From Salana multivorans (GTDB taxonomy: Bacteria; Actinomycetota; Actinomycetes; Actinomycetales; Beutenbergiaceae), in NCBI RefSeq assembly GCF_003751805.1, contig NZ_RKHQ01000001.1, forward strand, positions 806,001-870,000: a stretch of DNA of 64,000 nt, in the 5' to 3' direction. Below the pieces are notes generated by a model that was not told the DNA's origin, searched no databases, and saw only the letters and a list, made by a program, of their open reading frames with translations. The position numbers were made by a program, and so were the translations under genes. Below are positions 1-9,025 of the stretch, piece after piece (the stretch's first letter is position 1; each line of letters starts with the position of its first letter).

Positions 1-156
1 GCCGGCGACGCGTTCGTCGGGGCGCTCGCCGCGGGGCTGGCCCGCGGGGCCGGGATGGCCGAGGCGGCGCGGGAGGCCGTCGCGGTCGCGGCGTACGCGG
101 TGGCGCACGAGGGAGCTCAGGCGTCCTACCCGGGGCTCGACGACCAGCTGCCCTGA
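1..156 (+). CDS. PfkB-family carbohydrate kinase, C-terminal end (ribokinase-like)
   Basis: Only the last 51 codons are in the window; the gene enters from the left. The fragment opens with AGDAFVG, the end of PfkB signature 2 (GAGDAF), whose Asp is the catalytic base that activates the sugar hydroxyl for phosphoryl transfer from ATP. The following Ala-rich helix and a SYPGL-type ending match ribokinase and fructokinase C-termini. The substrate cannot be fixed from this piece. It converges on the hydrolase at 194. Confidence 0.85.
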   Translation, partial: AGDAFVGALAAGLARGAGMAEAAREAVAVAAYAVAHEGAQASYPGLDDQLP

Positions 157-159
157 CCG

Positions 160-180
160 GCCGGGGGTCGCCGCCCCGGC
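160..180. terminator. Hairpin between convergent genes
   Basis: Seven-base arms GCCGGGG and CCCCGGC enclose a 7-nt loop, four bases after the kinase stop. There is no U-tract, as is common in high-GC actinobacteria. Its position between converging genes suggests a bidirectional terminator. Confidence 0.5.
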
Positions 181-193
181 GTCGGGCGCCCCG

Positions 194-1387
194 TCACGGC
201 AGGTACGCCGCGGCCCAGCGCTCGATCCGGCGGTAGGCGTCCTCGCGGACGGGGCGCCGGGACAGCAGCACGTCGTGCAGCGCGCCCTCGACCGTCGAGA
301 CGGTGACGTCCCTGCCGATCCGCAGCGCGCGCTGCGCGATGACGTCCACGTCCAGGACGGTGTCGCACTCGGCCATCGCGTCGTCCCACACCGGCGAGAT
401 GAGCGTGCGCGCGGACCGGACGACGAGGACGGGGCACGCGACGTCGAGGCCGGCCGCGACCTGCGTGTGACCGGCGAGGACGGCGGCGGCCCAGCCGTAG
501 GTCGCGGGGAACCCGTGCTCGGGTCGCCAGGCCGGCACGAGGTTCCACTCCCCGCCGAGCGCGGCCGAGGTGGTCCGGGCATAGAAGCCGAGGTCGGGGT
601 TGGGCGTCCGGCGCTTCGGGAACGCCTTCGCGATCTCCACGATGATCGGCATCGACAGGCTGCGCGCGATCGTCGAGCCCTGCATCTCCAGCCACGGCGC
701 GACGAGCACGAGCCCGCTCGCCCGGCCGGGGTGGCGGTTCGCCCAGAGCGACGCCGTGAGGCCGCCCGTCGAGTGCGCCATGATGACGAGCGGCAGGCCG
801 GGATGCTCCTCCTCGATCACGGCGAGCGCGGCCGCGAGGTCCTCGTCGTAGGTGGCGAGGTCCGCGATGTAGCCGGGGGTCTGGTGCACGCGCAGGCTGC
901 GCCCGTACTTGCGCAGGTCGAGCCCGTAGAAGGCACCACCGACGCGCGCCCAGAACGGCCCGATCTCGGGGTTGAGGAAGTAGTCGCTCCAGCCGTGGAG
1001 GTACAGGACGGCGAACCGCGGCGCCGTCGGCGGCGCGATCCGCGGCGGCGAGGTCACGTCGAGCTCGGGCCGGTAGCGGACGATCGTCGTGACGACGGGC
1101 CCCTCGTCGTCGTCGGCCAGCGGCAGGGTGCGCGCCTGGTGCCCGCGGCCGAGGACGTCGCCGGCCCACCGCCCGACCGGCGGCGGGACGGGGAGGTCCG
1201 CCTCGGTGATCGTGAGGTCAGCCGACGCGGCCTGCGCCTCGACGATCGCGCGCGAGATCGGGAACCGTCCGCGGTTCGGGGGCGCGGTCGGCGCCGGGGT
1301 CCGGTGCGGGTCGCGGGACGGGCTCACACCCCCATCGTGGGCCGAGAGCGACGACGACGCCAGCCGTCGGACCGGGCGCGTCGCCAC
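194..1387 (-). CDS. Alpha/beta hydrolase (lysophospholipase / S33 type)
   Basis: Probable serine hydrolase of the monoacylglycerol lipase/lysophospholipase group, cytoplasmic with no signal peptide. Counting from the longest start (397 aa), the oxyanion strand LYLHGWSDYF is at 128-137, DLRKYGRS at 157-164, and the nucleophile elbow MAHSTGG places Ser at 206 (first Gly of GxSxG replaced by Ala). A late GALHDVL supplies the probable catalytic His. The start is uncertain: GTG 1387 lies 10 bp after the upstream stop but has no clear ribosome site, and GTG 1327 is an alternative. Substrate unknown. Confidence 0.8.
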   Translation of the reverse strand: MATRPVRRLASSSLSAHDGGVSPSRDPHRTPAPTAPPNRGRFPISRAIVEAQAASADLTITEADLPVPPPVGRWAGDVLGRGHQARTLPLADDDEGPVVTTIVRYRPELDVTSPPRIAPPTAPRFAVLYLHGWSDYFLNPEIGPFWARVGGAFYGLDLRKYGRSLRVHQTPGYIADLATYDEDLAAALAVIEEEHPGLPLVIMAHSTGGLTASLWANRHPGRASGLVLVAPWLEMQGSTIARSLSMPIIVEIAKAFPKRRTPNPDLGFYARTTSAALGGEWNLVPAWRPEHGFPATYGWAAAVLAGHTQVAAGLDVACPVLVVRSARTLISPVWDDAMAECDTVLDVDVIAQRALRIGRDVTVSTVEGALHDVLLSRRPVREDAYRRIERWAAAYLP

Positions 1388-1397
1388 CCTCGACCCG

Positions 1398-1808
1398 TCA
1401 GAGCGTGCGCCCGTCGGGGTCGCCGGGGCGGACCGGGCGCAGCCGACCCGGGATCGGCCAGGCCAGCACGTGCCGGTCGGTCGGCGGGCGCCGCATGTCG
1501 CCGAAGTCGTCGACCTTGACCACGATCCGTCCCTGCCCGGGCTCGTGGGACGGCGTCACCTCGACGATCTGGACGCGCAGCACGGGGGCGCTCGCGTCGT
1601 CGTCGAGGTCGGGCTCGAGCATCCACGGGTCCGCGAGGAAGCGCAGCCCGACCTCCTCGAGCGCCGTCTCCGCGGCGATCCAGTCGACGGGACCGGCGAC
1701 CCGGCGGCCGAGCACGTCGATCGCGGCCCAGTCCTCGCCGTCGGCGGTGATCCAGCCGATCACCTCGCCGTCGTCGCGGGCGTGCGGGTACCAGTCGGCG
1801 GAGAGCAT
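1398..1808 (-). CDS. Conserved hypothetical protein, 136 aa
   Basis: I do not recognise a named family. The protein is acidic, rich in Trp and Val, without membrane segments or signal peptide, and ends in a basic tail. It precedes the hydrolase by about 10 bp and probably shares its transcript. The ATG at 1808 follows TAGGCT by exactly six bases and has no Shine-Dalgarno, so it looks like a leaderless start. Confidence 0.65.
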   Translation of the reverse strand: MLSADWYPHARDDGEVIGWITADGEDWAAIDVLGRRVAGPVDWIAAETALEEVGLRFLADPWMLEPDLDDDASAPVLRVQIVEVTPSHEPGQGRIVVKVDDFGDMRRPPTDRHVLAWPIPGRLRPVRPGDPDGRTL

Positions 1809-1870
1809 CCGGCCAGCCTAGGCGCCCGCGGTGCGCGCGGCCGGGGACGCGGGAGACGCGGGGTGGCGGG

Positions 1871-2839
1871 TCAGCGCCGCACGGCGCGTCGGCGCTGGGG
1901 GCGCTTGGTCCGCGACTGCGGGTTGAGGGCCTCCTCGAGCGCCTCGCCCAGGTAGGGGCCCTCGATGCCGAAGCGCCACGCGGCCCAGCCGTCGGAGACC
2001 TCGCGGCCCTGCGCGACGGCGGCCTCGAGCGGGTCGTCGAACGTCTCGCCGGCGACCACGATGAGGCCCTCCGGGCTCAGCACGCCGCGAATCCGGCCGT
2101 CGGTGCCGTCGAGGCTCAGCTCCGTCTCGCCGACCAGCGCCGCCACGACGCCGAGCTGCTCACGCGGGTCGAGCGCCGGTACGGCCGGGCGACCGCGCCG
2201 ACGGCCGCGCGCCGAGGTGAGGTGGCTGCCGCCGGCCGGGGTCTCGACCGGGTCGGCGAGATCCTCGGGCTCGCGCGCGTCGTCCGGGTCGCCGGAACCC
2301 GTGGATCCGGCAGAACCGGCGGGGCCGGTTGCCCCCCGCGACGCAGCCGACCGGCCGTCGCCGGCGGGCTCCCCCGCCACTCCCGCCACGTCGGCGAACG
2401 ACGCGACGGAGGCGAGTGCCGGGGTGCGCGGGGCGGCCTCGTCGAGCTCGACCAGGAACACCCGCGCGATCCCCGGGCCGACGAGGGCGACGGCGCCGCG
2501 GACGTCGGGCATGACGCGGGTGGTCAGCACGACGAGACCGGCGCGGTCGACGTGCTCGTCCTGCAGCGCGCGAGCCACGCGCTCGAGGCCGACGACGAAC
2601 CGGGTCGCGTCGAGCACCTCGACGGCGGCGACGAGCCGGAGCTCACCGCGCCGGGTGCGGCCGACGGCGACCGGGCCGAGCTCGGGGTCCTCACGCCAGG
2701 CGACGTCCTCCAGCGCGAACGGCAGCAGCCCGACGGCGGCCTCGCGAACCGACGTCGCGGTCGCGTCGTCCCAGGTCACGGCGTCGCCGTCACGCCAGGG
2801 GTCGTCACCACCGAACGGTTCGAGAGGCAGGACTCGCAT
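1871..2839 (-). CDS. Hypothetical protein with RAMA-like C-terminal domain
   Basis: About 322 aa. Residues 1-150 look like a compact alpha/beta domain (TSVREAAVGLLPFALEDVAW, GLVVLTTRV, RVFLVELDE). A low-complexity Gly/Ser/Asp linker follows, then a module with a strand-turn-strand (RIRGVLSPEGLIVVAGETF), DPLEAAVAQGREV and DGWAAWRFG. That last pattern resembles RAMA domains (restriction-enzyme adenine-methylase-associated), whose hallmark is a small beta unit ending in a GW..W motif. The N-terminus could be a nuclease-like or unrelated fold; no catalytic motif is clear. ATG 2839 and GTG 2845 are both possible starts. Confidence 0.6.
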   Translation of the reverse strand: MRVLPLEPFGGDDPWRDGDAVTWDDATATSVREAAVGLLPFALEDVAWREDPELGPVAVGRTRRGELRLVAAVEVLDATRFVVGLERVARALQDEHVDRAGLVVLTTRVMPDVRGAVALVGPGIARVFLVELDEAAPRTPALASVASFADVAGVAGEPAGDGRSAASRGATGPAGSAGSTGSGDPDDAREPEDLADPVETPAGGSHLTSARGRRRGRPAVPALDPREQLGVVAALVGETELSLDGTDGRIRGVLSPEGLIVVAGETFDDPLEAAVAQGREVSDGWAAWRFGIEGPYLGEALEEALNPQSRTKRPQRRRAVRR

Positions 2840-2881
2840 GGGCACGCACCAGAAGGATCGGCAGAACGACGGGAATAGGCC

Positions 2882-5800
2882 CTATTGTGCCATGAGCACC
2901 TGGGCCAGGCTCCTGCCTCGGACCCCCGCGAGCTGCTCCGCCTGGGTCCGGCACGAGTAGCCGTCGGCGAGGTAGAGCGCCCCCTCCGGCGCCTCGGCCA
3001 GCGCCGGCAGCAGGGCGTTCCCCGCGACCGCGACCGAGACGTCGTAGTGCCCCTTCTCCATGCCGAAGTTCCCCGCCAGCCCGCAGCAGCCGGCGAGCTG
3101 GCGCAGGTCGGCTCCCGCCCGGCGCAGGAGCGCCGCGTCCGCCTCGTACCCCATGACGGAGTGCTGGTGGCAGTGCGGCTGCGCGATCACGGTGGTCCCG
3201 GTGAGGTCGGCCGGCGGACGCCAGTCCTCGCCCGGCCCGAGCTCCGGGTCGGTGAGCAGCTCGGCGAGCGTCCGGACGGCTCCGGCGACCTGCGCCGAGC
3301 GCGGGTCGTCGGGCAGCAGCTCGAGCAGGTCGCTGCGCAGCACGGCCGTGCACGACGGCTCGATCCCGATGATCGGCACGCCCTTCGCCGCGGCCGGCCC
3401 GAGGACGTCGAGGAGACGCGAGAGCCTCTTCTTGGCGCCGTCGAGCTGGCCGGTCGAGATCCAGGTGAGGCCGCAGCACGCGTCCTGCTGCGGGACCCGC
3501 ACGGTGTAGCCGGCGTCCTGCAGCAGCTCGACCATCGCCTGCGCGGCCGACGGGTCGAGGTTCTCGCTGAACGAGTCGGCCCACAGGACGACGTCGCGCA
3601 CGGGGGTGCGGGAGGGGCGCACCGAACGGGCCGGCGACGTCCCGGACCGCCGGGCGAACCAGCGGGAGAACCGCGTCGTCGCGAACGACGTCATCTCCCG
3701 GCGCGCGTCCATCCCGAGGAGCGGGAACAGGGCGCGGCGCAGGGGCGCCCAGCCGAGCACCACGTTGGCGACCGCGGCGAGCGGCGGCAGGGCGGTGGCG
3801 AGCTTGGCCCAGCGGGGCAGCCAGCCGAGGACGTAGTGGTTGACCGGGCGCAGCCGGCCCTTGTACCGGCGGTAGGTGACCTCCGCCTTGTAGGCGGCCA
3901 TGTCGACGCCGGCGGGGCAGTCCCGGCCGCACGCCTTGCAGGACAGGCACAGGTCGAGCGACTCCGCGACGGCCGGGTCGTCGAACCCGCGGACGAGGGT
4001 GCCGTTGGCCAGCTCCTGCAGCACCCGCGCGCGACCGCGCGTCACGTTCCGCTCGTCGCCGGTGGCCTGGTAGCTCGGGCACATGAACCCGCCGGCCGCG
4101 CCGTTGTCCGCGCGGCACTTCCCGACGCCGACGCACCGGTGGACCGCCTTCGTCAGGTCGCCGTCGTCGTGCCGGAACGCGAACCCGCGGTGGCCGAGCG
4201 GGATCGCGGCGGGGCGACGCAGGTCCGCCGTGATCGGCGCCGGGTCGACGATGACCCCGGGGTTGAGCGTGTCCTCGGGGTCGAACAGCCCCTTGACCTG
4301 CGCGAACAGCTCGCGCGCCTCGGCGGAGTACATCCGGTCCAGCAGGCCGCTGCGCGCGCGGCCGTCGCCGTGCTCACCCGAGAGCGAGCCGCCGTAGGAG
4401 CCGACGAGCCGCGCCGCGTCCACCATGAACCGCTCGAACACGCCGGCATCGGCTGGCCGGTCGAGCGGCAGCCCGATCCGCACGTGGATGCAGCCGTCGC
4501 CGAAGTGGCCGTACGGCAGCCCCTCGACGCCGTAGGAGTCCAGCAGCGCGTCGAAGTCCCGCAGGTAGGCGCCGAGGTTCTCGGGCGGGACCGCCGCGTC
4601 CTCCCAGCCCGGCCACGCGGGCGCACCGCTCGGCGTCCGCCCCGCGAGGCCGACCCCGTCGGCCCGGATGCGCCAGAGGGCGGCCGACTGGGCCGGGTCG
4701 GTCACGATCATCGAGTCGAGGCAGTCGGAGACGGCGACGAGCGCCGCCGCGTTCGCGAGCGCCTCGGCCTGGTCGACCCCGCTGACCTCGCAGAACAGCC
4801 AGCCGGCTCCGCGCGGCAGGTCCGGCACGCTGCCGACGTGGCGACGCACGACGTCGACCAGGCGCGCGTCCATGCCCTCGACGGCGAGCGGCCGACCCGC
4901 GCCACCCGGACGACCGCCGCCGAGCGCGGTCAGCGGGACGACGGCGTCCGCCGCCGCCGGCATGTCGGCGTAGCCGAGGACGACGAGGACGGGTGTGCTG
5001 GGCAGCGGGACGAGGTCGACGGTCGCGCCGAGCACCGTGACGAGCGTGCCCTCGGTCCCGACGAGCATCCGGGCGAGGTTCGTGCCCTTCTCGGGCAGCA
5101 GGTGCTCGAGCGAGTAGCCGGAGACCTGACGGGTGAACCGGCCGAGCTCGGTCCGGATGGTCGCGAGGTTCGCGCTGACGAGCCGGTCGAGGCCCGGGAC
5201 CGGGTCGAGCGAGCCCCGGCCCGACCCCGCGGTGAACCGGCGTCCCGCCCCGTCGACGACGTCGAGCTCGCGCACGTTGTCGGCCGTCCGCCCGTAGGCG
5301 AGCGCGTGCGGGCCGCAGGCGTTGTTGCCGATCATCCCGCCGAGCGTCGCGCGGTTCTTCGTGCTCGGGTCCGGGCCGAACCACAGGCCGAACGGCTGCG
5401 CCGCCACCTGCAGCGACGACATGACGACGCCGGGCTGCACCACCGCCGTGCGGGCCTCGGGGTCGATCGCACCGATCGCGTCGAGGTGCCGGGAGAAGTC
5501 GATGACGACGCCGGGGCCGACCGCGTTGCCGGCGCACGACGTGCCGGCGCCCCGCGAGGTGATGGGCGCGCCGTGCTCGCGCGCGACGCTGAGGATCGCC
5601 TCGACCTCGTCCGTCGAGCGCGGGAAGGTGACGACCTCGGGGACGACGCGGTAGTTCGACGCATCGGAGGAGTACTCGGCGCGACGCCGCCGCGAGGCGT
5701 CCGCCTCGGTCACCCGCTCGAGGTCGGCGACGAGCGCGCGTGTGGCGTCGTGCTGCTGGGAGGCGGTCAGAACGGTCGTCACGGTCCCCAAGTCTTCCAT
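2882..5800 (-). CDS. FAD-linked oxidase / Fe-S (CCG-domain) D-lactate dehydrogenase-type protein, 972 aa
   Basis: A fused flavoprotein and iron-sulfur protein of the YdiJ/Dld3 type, likely oxidising D-lactate or another 2-hydroxyacid and passing electrons to the membrane pool. In order: FAD_binding_4 (TSRGAGTSCAGNAVGPG, then NACGPHALAYGRTADNV); FAD-oxidase C domain (YGHFGDGCIHVRIG and SGEHGDGRARSG, giving the flavin-site His); a 4Fe-4S module with CVGVGKC and CLSCKACGRDCPAGVD; two CCG cysteine-rich repeats (DACCGLTW and GCCGLAGNFG). Full length for the fused family. ATG 5800 has a weak ribosome site; GTG 5782 is an alternative. Monocistronic by spacing. Confidence 0.92.
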   Translation of the reverse strand: MEDLGTVTTVLTASQQHDATRALVADLERVTEADASRRRRAEYSSDASNYRVVPEVVTFPRSTDEVEAILSVAREHGAPITSRGAGTSCAGNAVGPGVVIDFSRHLDAIGAIDPEARTAVVQPGVVMSSLQVAAQPFGLWFGPDPSTKNRATLGGMIGNNACGPHALAYGRTADNVRELDVVDGAGRRFTAGSGRGSLDPVPGLDRLVSANLATIRTELGRFTRQVSGYSLEHLLPEKGTNLARMLVGTEGTLVTVLGATVDLVPLPSTPVLVVLGYADMPAAADAVVPLTALGGGRPGGAGRPLAVEGMDARLVDVVRRHVGSVPDLPRGAGWLFCEVSGVDQAEALANAAALVAVSDCLDSMIVTDPAQSAALWRIRADGVGLAGRTPSGAPAWPGWEDAAVPPENLGAYLRDFDALLDSYGVEGLPYGHFGDGCIHVRIGLPLDRPADAGVFERFMVDAARLVGSYGGSLSGEHGDGRARSGLLDRMYSAEARELFAQVKGLFDPEDTLNPGVIVDPAPITADLRRPAAIPLGHRGFAFRHDDGDLTKAVHRCVGVGKCRADNGAAGGFMCPSYQATGDERNVTRGRARVLQELANGTLVRGFDDPAVAESLDLCLSCKACGRDCPAGVDMAAYKAEVTYRRYKGRLRPVNHYVLGWLPRWAKLATALPPLAAVANVVLGWAPLRRALFPLLGMDARREMTSFATTRFSRWFARRSGTSPARSVRPSRTPVRDVVLWADSFSENLDPSAAQAMVELLQDAGYTVRVPQQDACCGLTWISTGQLDGAKKRLSRLLDVLGPAAAKGVPIIGIEPSCTAVLRSDLLELLPDDPRSAQVAGAVRTLAELLTDPELGPGEDWRPPADLTGTTVIAQPHCHQHSVMGYEADAALLRRAGADLRQLAGCCGLAGNFGMEKGHYDVSVAVAGNALLPALAEAPEGALYLADGYSCRTQAEQLAGVRGRSLAQVLMAQ

Positions 5801-5909
5801 CCCCGCGCCGCCGTCGGGCCGTGTTCCGGCACGCTCCCGACCGGTGAGCGGCGCGGGACGACGCGCGCGACCCGTCCGGAGCTGGCCAGCGGTCGGGCCG
5901 ACCGGCCGG

Positions 5910-6515
5910 TCAGCCTGCGGGCGCGGCGATCCAGGCGAAGGCGATGGGGTCGGCGGCGGGGGCCAGCTCGGCCGTGCCCAGGTCGGTCCCGGCGTCGGAC
6001 ACGGTGACGGTGTACGCCACGTCCGACGGGACGGCGGCCGGGGTCGGGATCGCGGTCGTCGAGGCCACGTAGTCGGCGGTGCAGACGGCCCCGCCGGCCG
6101 CCGTGAGGTCGATCGTCATCTCCCCGGCCGCAGCCGTGAGGTCGGACGGGACGCGCGGGCAGGAGCTCGAGCCGAACGTCGTGACGTAGAGCGTCGCGCC
6201 GTCGCTGCTCCAGCCGAGGCCGACGCTCGCGTCCGCCTCCGCGCTGGCGTCGACGCCGGCGGGCATCCCGATCGTCGTCTCGCCCAGCGCGCCGTCGTCC
6301 GTCGCCTCGCCGCCGCCGTTGAGGTTCGGGGAGTCGGTCGGACGCGTGGCGCCGCCGGAGGAGTCCGGCTTGTCCGGCGAGACCGAGATCTCCGGCTCGG
6401 GGCTCTGCGTCCCGGTGATGTCGCGGTCGCCGTACGGCGGCGTGCAGGCCGAGAGCGCGAGGGCCGTCAGGGCCGCGCCGCCGAGCAGGAGGAGGCGGGA
6501 GGTCGATGAGGACAT
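5910..6515 (-). CDS. Lipoprotein, function unknown
   Basis: 201 aa with a type II signal peptide: basic-poor N-terminus, hydrophobic LLLLGGAALTALAL and lipobox LSAC. A Ser/Pro/Asp-rich spacer follows, then a compact domain with two Cys (SSSCP and AVCTADY) that could form one disulfide. AAGGAG six bases before ATG fixes the start. It lies downstream of the anti-sigma-like gene in the same direction with a 149-bp gap, so it may belong to the stress regulon of that sigma factor. No family recognised. Confidence 0.8.
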   Translation of the reverse strand: MSSSTSRLLLLGGAALTALALSACTPPYGDRDITGTQSPEPEISVSPDKPDSSGGATRPTDSPNLNGGGEATDDGALGETTIGMPAGVDASAEADASVGLGWSSDGATLYVTTFGSSSCPRVPSDLTAAAGEMTIDLTAAGGAVCTADYVASTTAIPTPAAVPSDVAYTVTVSDAGTDLGTAELAPAADPIAFAWIAAPAG

Positions 6516-6664
6516 GGGGGTCTCCTTAGGCGTCGCTCGTCAACGTACCTCGCGGCACGTCGCGGAGCTGGGAGCACACGCGATGCGGGGCTCCGCCGGG
6601 CTGGGGCGGTTCGTGGCCGGCCGGCTGGCCCGGGCCAGTCGGGCCAGTCGGGCCGGCCGGGGGC

Positions 6665-8227
6665 TCAGCCGAGCTGGTCGAACGAGAGGTCGGCGTCCGC
6701 GACGGCGATGACCGACCACGTGCCGCCGTCGGAGTCCGTGAACTCGTACGCGGGGACGAGCAGGACCGAGCCGTCCGACTGGTACTGCTGGCCGAGGCCG
6801 AGGCGGACCGAGGTGAGGTCGACGGTCCAGACGGGCCACTCGACGGTCGCGTCGGCGCCGGGCGCCGCGGGCGCCTGCGTGGGCGGCGTGTACTCCTCGG
6901 TGGCCCCGCCGTCCGTGGCGTACGCGTCGACCGCGTAGGGCATCACCATGTTCTGCGCGCCGAACCGGGGGTCGGACAGGCGGGCGAGCGCGTCGGCCTC
7001 GCTCACGATGGCGACGTCGCGCAGCGCGACGACGTCCGCGAGGCTCCCCCACACCGACACGACGCCAGCGGGTCCGTAGGACAGGGAGAAGGCGAGATCC
7101 GTGCGCTGACCGTCGACGATCCGCGCGGCGCTCGCCTGCGCCGTGCCCGACCCGACGGCGTGCTCGGCGGTCAGCTCGAAGCTCGCCGGGTCGAGGCCGA
7201 CGTCGGTGAGGAGCCGCTCGAGCTCGGCGCGGGCCGCGTCGGGCGCGGGAGCCGCGGCGTCCACCCGCTCGGTGCACGCCTGCATCTCCTCCTCGTAGGC
7301 GCGCCAGGCGTCGTCGTCGTAGTCCTCGCTCGTCGGGCCAGCGACGGACCAGCACTCCTGCATCGGCTCGATCGACCAGTTCTGGTAGGAGAACGCGGCC
7401 GAGCCGTCGAGCGAGACGCTGAGCGTCGGGCCCTCGCCGTCCTCGGGACCGACGTACCAGGATCCCCAGTCCAGCCGGGGAGCGCCGGTGACGCCGAGGG
7501 TCTCGGCGAGGTGGGCGGCCGTCTCCTCGCTCGCGCGCTGCGGGTCGAGGCCGTACAGGGTGGCCGTGCCGGCCGAGGTGCTGAAGCCGGACCCGACGAA
7601 CTCCCGGTGACCGAAGCCCCAGCCGTAGCCCGACGCCCCGCGGGCCGCGTCCATCTCGGCCGTCGGGGCGCCGCCGGCGCTGCTCGCGCCGTCCGCGCCA
7701 CCCGAGGAGTCGCCGAGGGTGATCGGACCGGGGTAGGCCGACTCGGGCTGTCCCGAGGCGAGCTCGGGAGCGGAGTCGCGGGCCGAGGTGGCGTCGTACG
7801 CGCCACCCGAGTCGCCGCCGCCGAACCCGCCGCCAGCGGCGATCGAGCCGGCCCCGAAGCCGACGACGCCGACGACAGCCGCCGCGGCCGCACCGGCGAG
7901 CCAGGGCTGCCAGCGGCGCTTGCGGGCGGGCTGGGCGGACTCCCGCGCCGCCCTCGCCGCCGCCAGGTCGATCGGACCGGGCTCGGACATCTCGGCGGTC
8001 GCGACTCCCGGGTCGGCGCTCGCCGACCCGGCGTGCGCCGCGGCCGCGAGCGGGAGCTCGGAGGCGAGCGCACCCGCGTCGTCGTCATCCATCCGGGCGA
8101 GGACGGACGCGACGAAGCCCGCCGACGGCTCGATGTCGCGCGCCGGGTCGGCGGAGCGCAGGCGCTCCAGCACCTCACGCTCGAGCGCGTCCTGCGCCGG
8201 GGAGGTCTGCTCCTCGCGGTCCGTCAT
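6665..8227 (-). CDS. Membrane protein, probable anti-sigma factor of the adjacent ECF sigma factor
   Basis: 520 aa. The N-terminal ~130 residues are charged and cytoplasmic, ending in a basic stop (PARKRRWQPW). One membrane span (AGAAAAAVVGVVGFGAGS) follows, then a long exported Asp/Glu- and Gly-rich domain with an internal Cys pair. No HxxxCxxC zinc anti-sigma motif is present. The topology and the position directly after a sigma gene are what suggest the role. The extracellular domain, about 350 aa, is large for an anti-sigma protein and may be the sensor. The family is not otherwise recognised. Confidence 0.65.
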   Translation of the reverse strand: MTDREEQTSPAQDALEREVLERLRSADPARDIEPSAGFVASVLARMDDDDAGALASELPLAAAAHAGSASADPGVATAEMSEPGPIDLAAARAARESAQPARKRRWQPWLAGAAAAAVVGVVGFGAGSIAAGGGFGGGDSGGAYDATSARDSAPELASGQPESAYPGPITLGDSSGGADGASSAGGAPTAEMDAARGASGYGWGFGHREFVGSGFSTSAGTATLYGLDPQRASEETAAHLAETLGVTGAPRLDWGSWYVGPEDGEGPTLSVSLDGSAAFSYQNWSIEPMQECWSVAGPTSEDYDDDAWRAYEEEMQACTERVDAAAPAPDAARAELERLLTDVGLDPASFELTAEHAVGSGTAQASAARIVDGQRTDLAFSLSYGPAGVVSVWGSLADVVALRDVAIVSEADALARLSDPRFGAQNMVMPYAVDAYATDGGATEEYTPPTQAPAAPGADATVEWPVWTVDLTSVRLGLGQQYQSDGSVLLVPAYEFTDSDGGTWSVIAVADADLSFDQLG

Positions 8228-8368
8228 GGCCCCGTCCTTCCTTGCCGTGTCACCGCCCTCACGGTGGTCTGTCCAGTCTGTGTCGTCTCGGACGCCGACC
8301 TTGCAGCGTCGCCGCCCTGACCTCGCGCGCTGCGCGGCCCGGCTCGCGGGGCCGGAGCCCGACGCTGG

Positions 8369-8875
8369 CTACAGCTCCAGGCGCTGGCCCCAGGCCTCGC
8401 GCAGCCGCTTGCGCGCCCGGGACAGCGCAGCGTCCGCACCCGAGCGGCTGATGCCGAGGACCTCGGCGAGCTGCACGCCGTCGAGGCCGTCCCAGGCGTG
8501 GAGCAGGATGATCTCGCGGTCACGGTCGCTCACGAGCGCGAGGGCGCCGCGCAGCTCCGCGTCGAACAGGGCCGAGACCTCGGGGTCGGTGCCGACGCGG
8601 GCGCGGGTCGGCCGGTCCGGCAGGTCCTCGACCGGCAGCTCGGTGCGCTTGCGGCGGTAGTTGGCGAGGACGAACCCGGCCGTCCGGTACAGCCAGGGCA
8701 GCTCCGCCTCCTCCGGCACGTCGTCGCGGCGGCGCCAGGCCACCAGGAGCACCTCGGCCGCGAGGTCCTCGGCGTCGTCGACCGGAGCGCGACGCGCGAA
8801 GTACCGCACGATCGCGCGGGAGTGGCTGCGGACGAGGTCCTCGAACCACGACGCGTCGCGCGACTCCTGCGCCAT
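8369..8875 (-). CDS. ECF-type RNA polymerase sigma factor
   Basis: 168 aa, the normal size for a two-domain ECF factor. Region 2 spans about 10-80 (VDDAEDLAAEVLLVAWRRRD and PWLYRTAGFVLANYRRK). Region 4 spans about 115-165, with helix-turn-helix LAEVLGISRSGADAALSRAR. GAGGAGG six bases before ATG fixes the start. The putative anti-sigma gene begins 141 bp downstream in the same direction, so both are probably co-transcribed, and autoregulation is the usual arrangement for this class. Confidence 0.93.
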   Translation of the reverse strand: MAQESRDASWFEDLVRSHSRAIVRYFARRAPVDDAEDLAAEVLLVAWRRRDDVPEEAELPWLYRTAGFVLANYRRKRTELPVEDLPDRPTRARVGTDPEVSALFDAELRGALALVSDRDREIILLHAWDGLDGVQLAEVLGISRSGADAALSRARKRLREAWGQRLEL

Positions 8876-9025
8876 GCCGACCTCCTCGCGGGGGTTGTGC
8901 TTCGTCGGGCCGGTGGTCCGTCGAGGCGTGCGGTGTCCGGCGCGGGGATCGGCCGGAGGTCACAGTCTGGCCCATCGATCCGCCCCGTGTCCGCCGCACG
9001 CGCACAGGGTGATTCACTTGTGACC

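Noticed and set aside
2873-2885. AATAGGCCCTATT palindrome after the FAD/Fe-S gene as an operator
   Set aside because: Short, overlaps the stop codon, and sits where a transcript end is equally likely; no second site.
2885-6007. 1040-aa plus-strand open frame opposite the FAD/Fe-S gene
   Set aside because: Antisense shadow of a gene with clear domains; composition is Arg/Val/Glu-rich noise with no ribosome site or motif.
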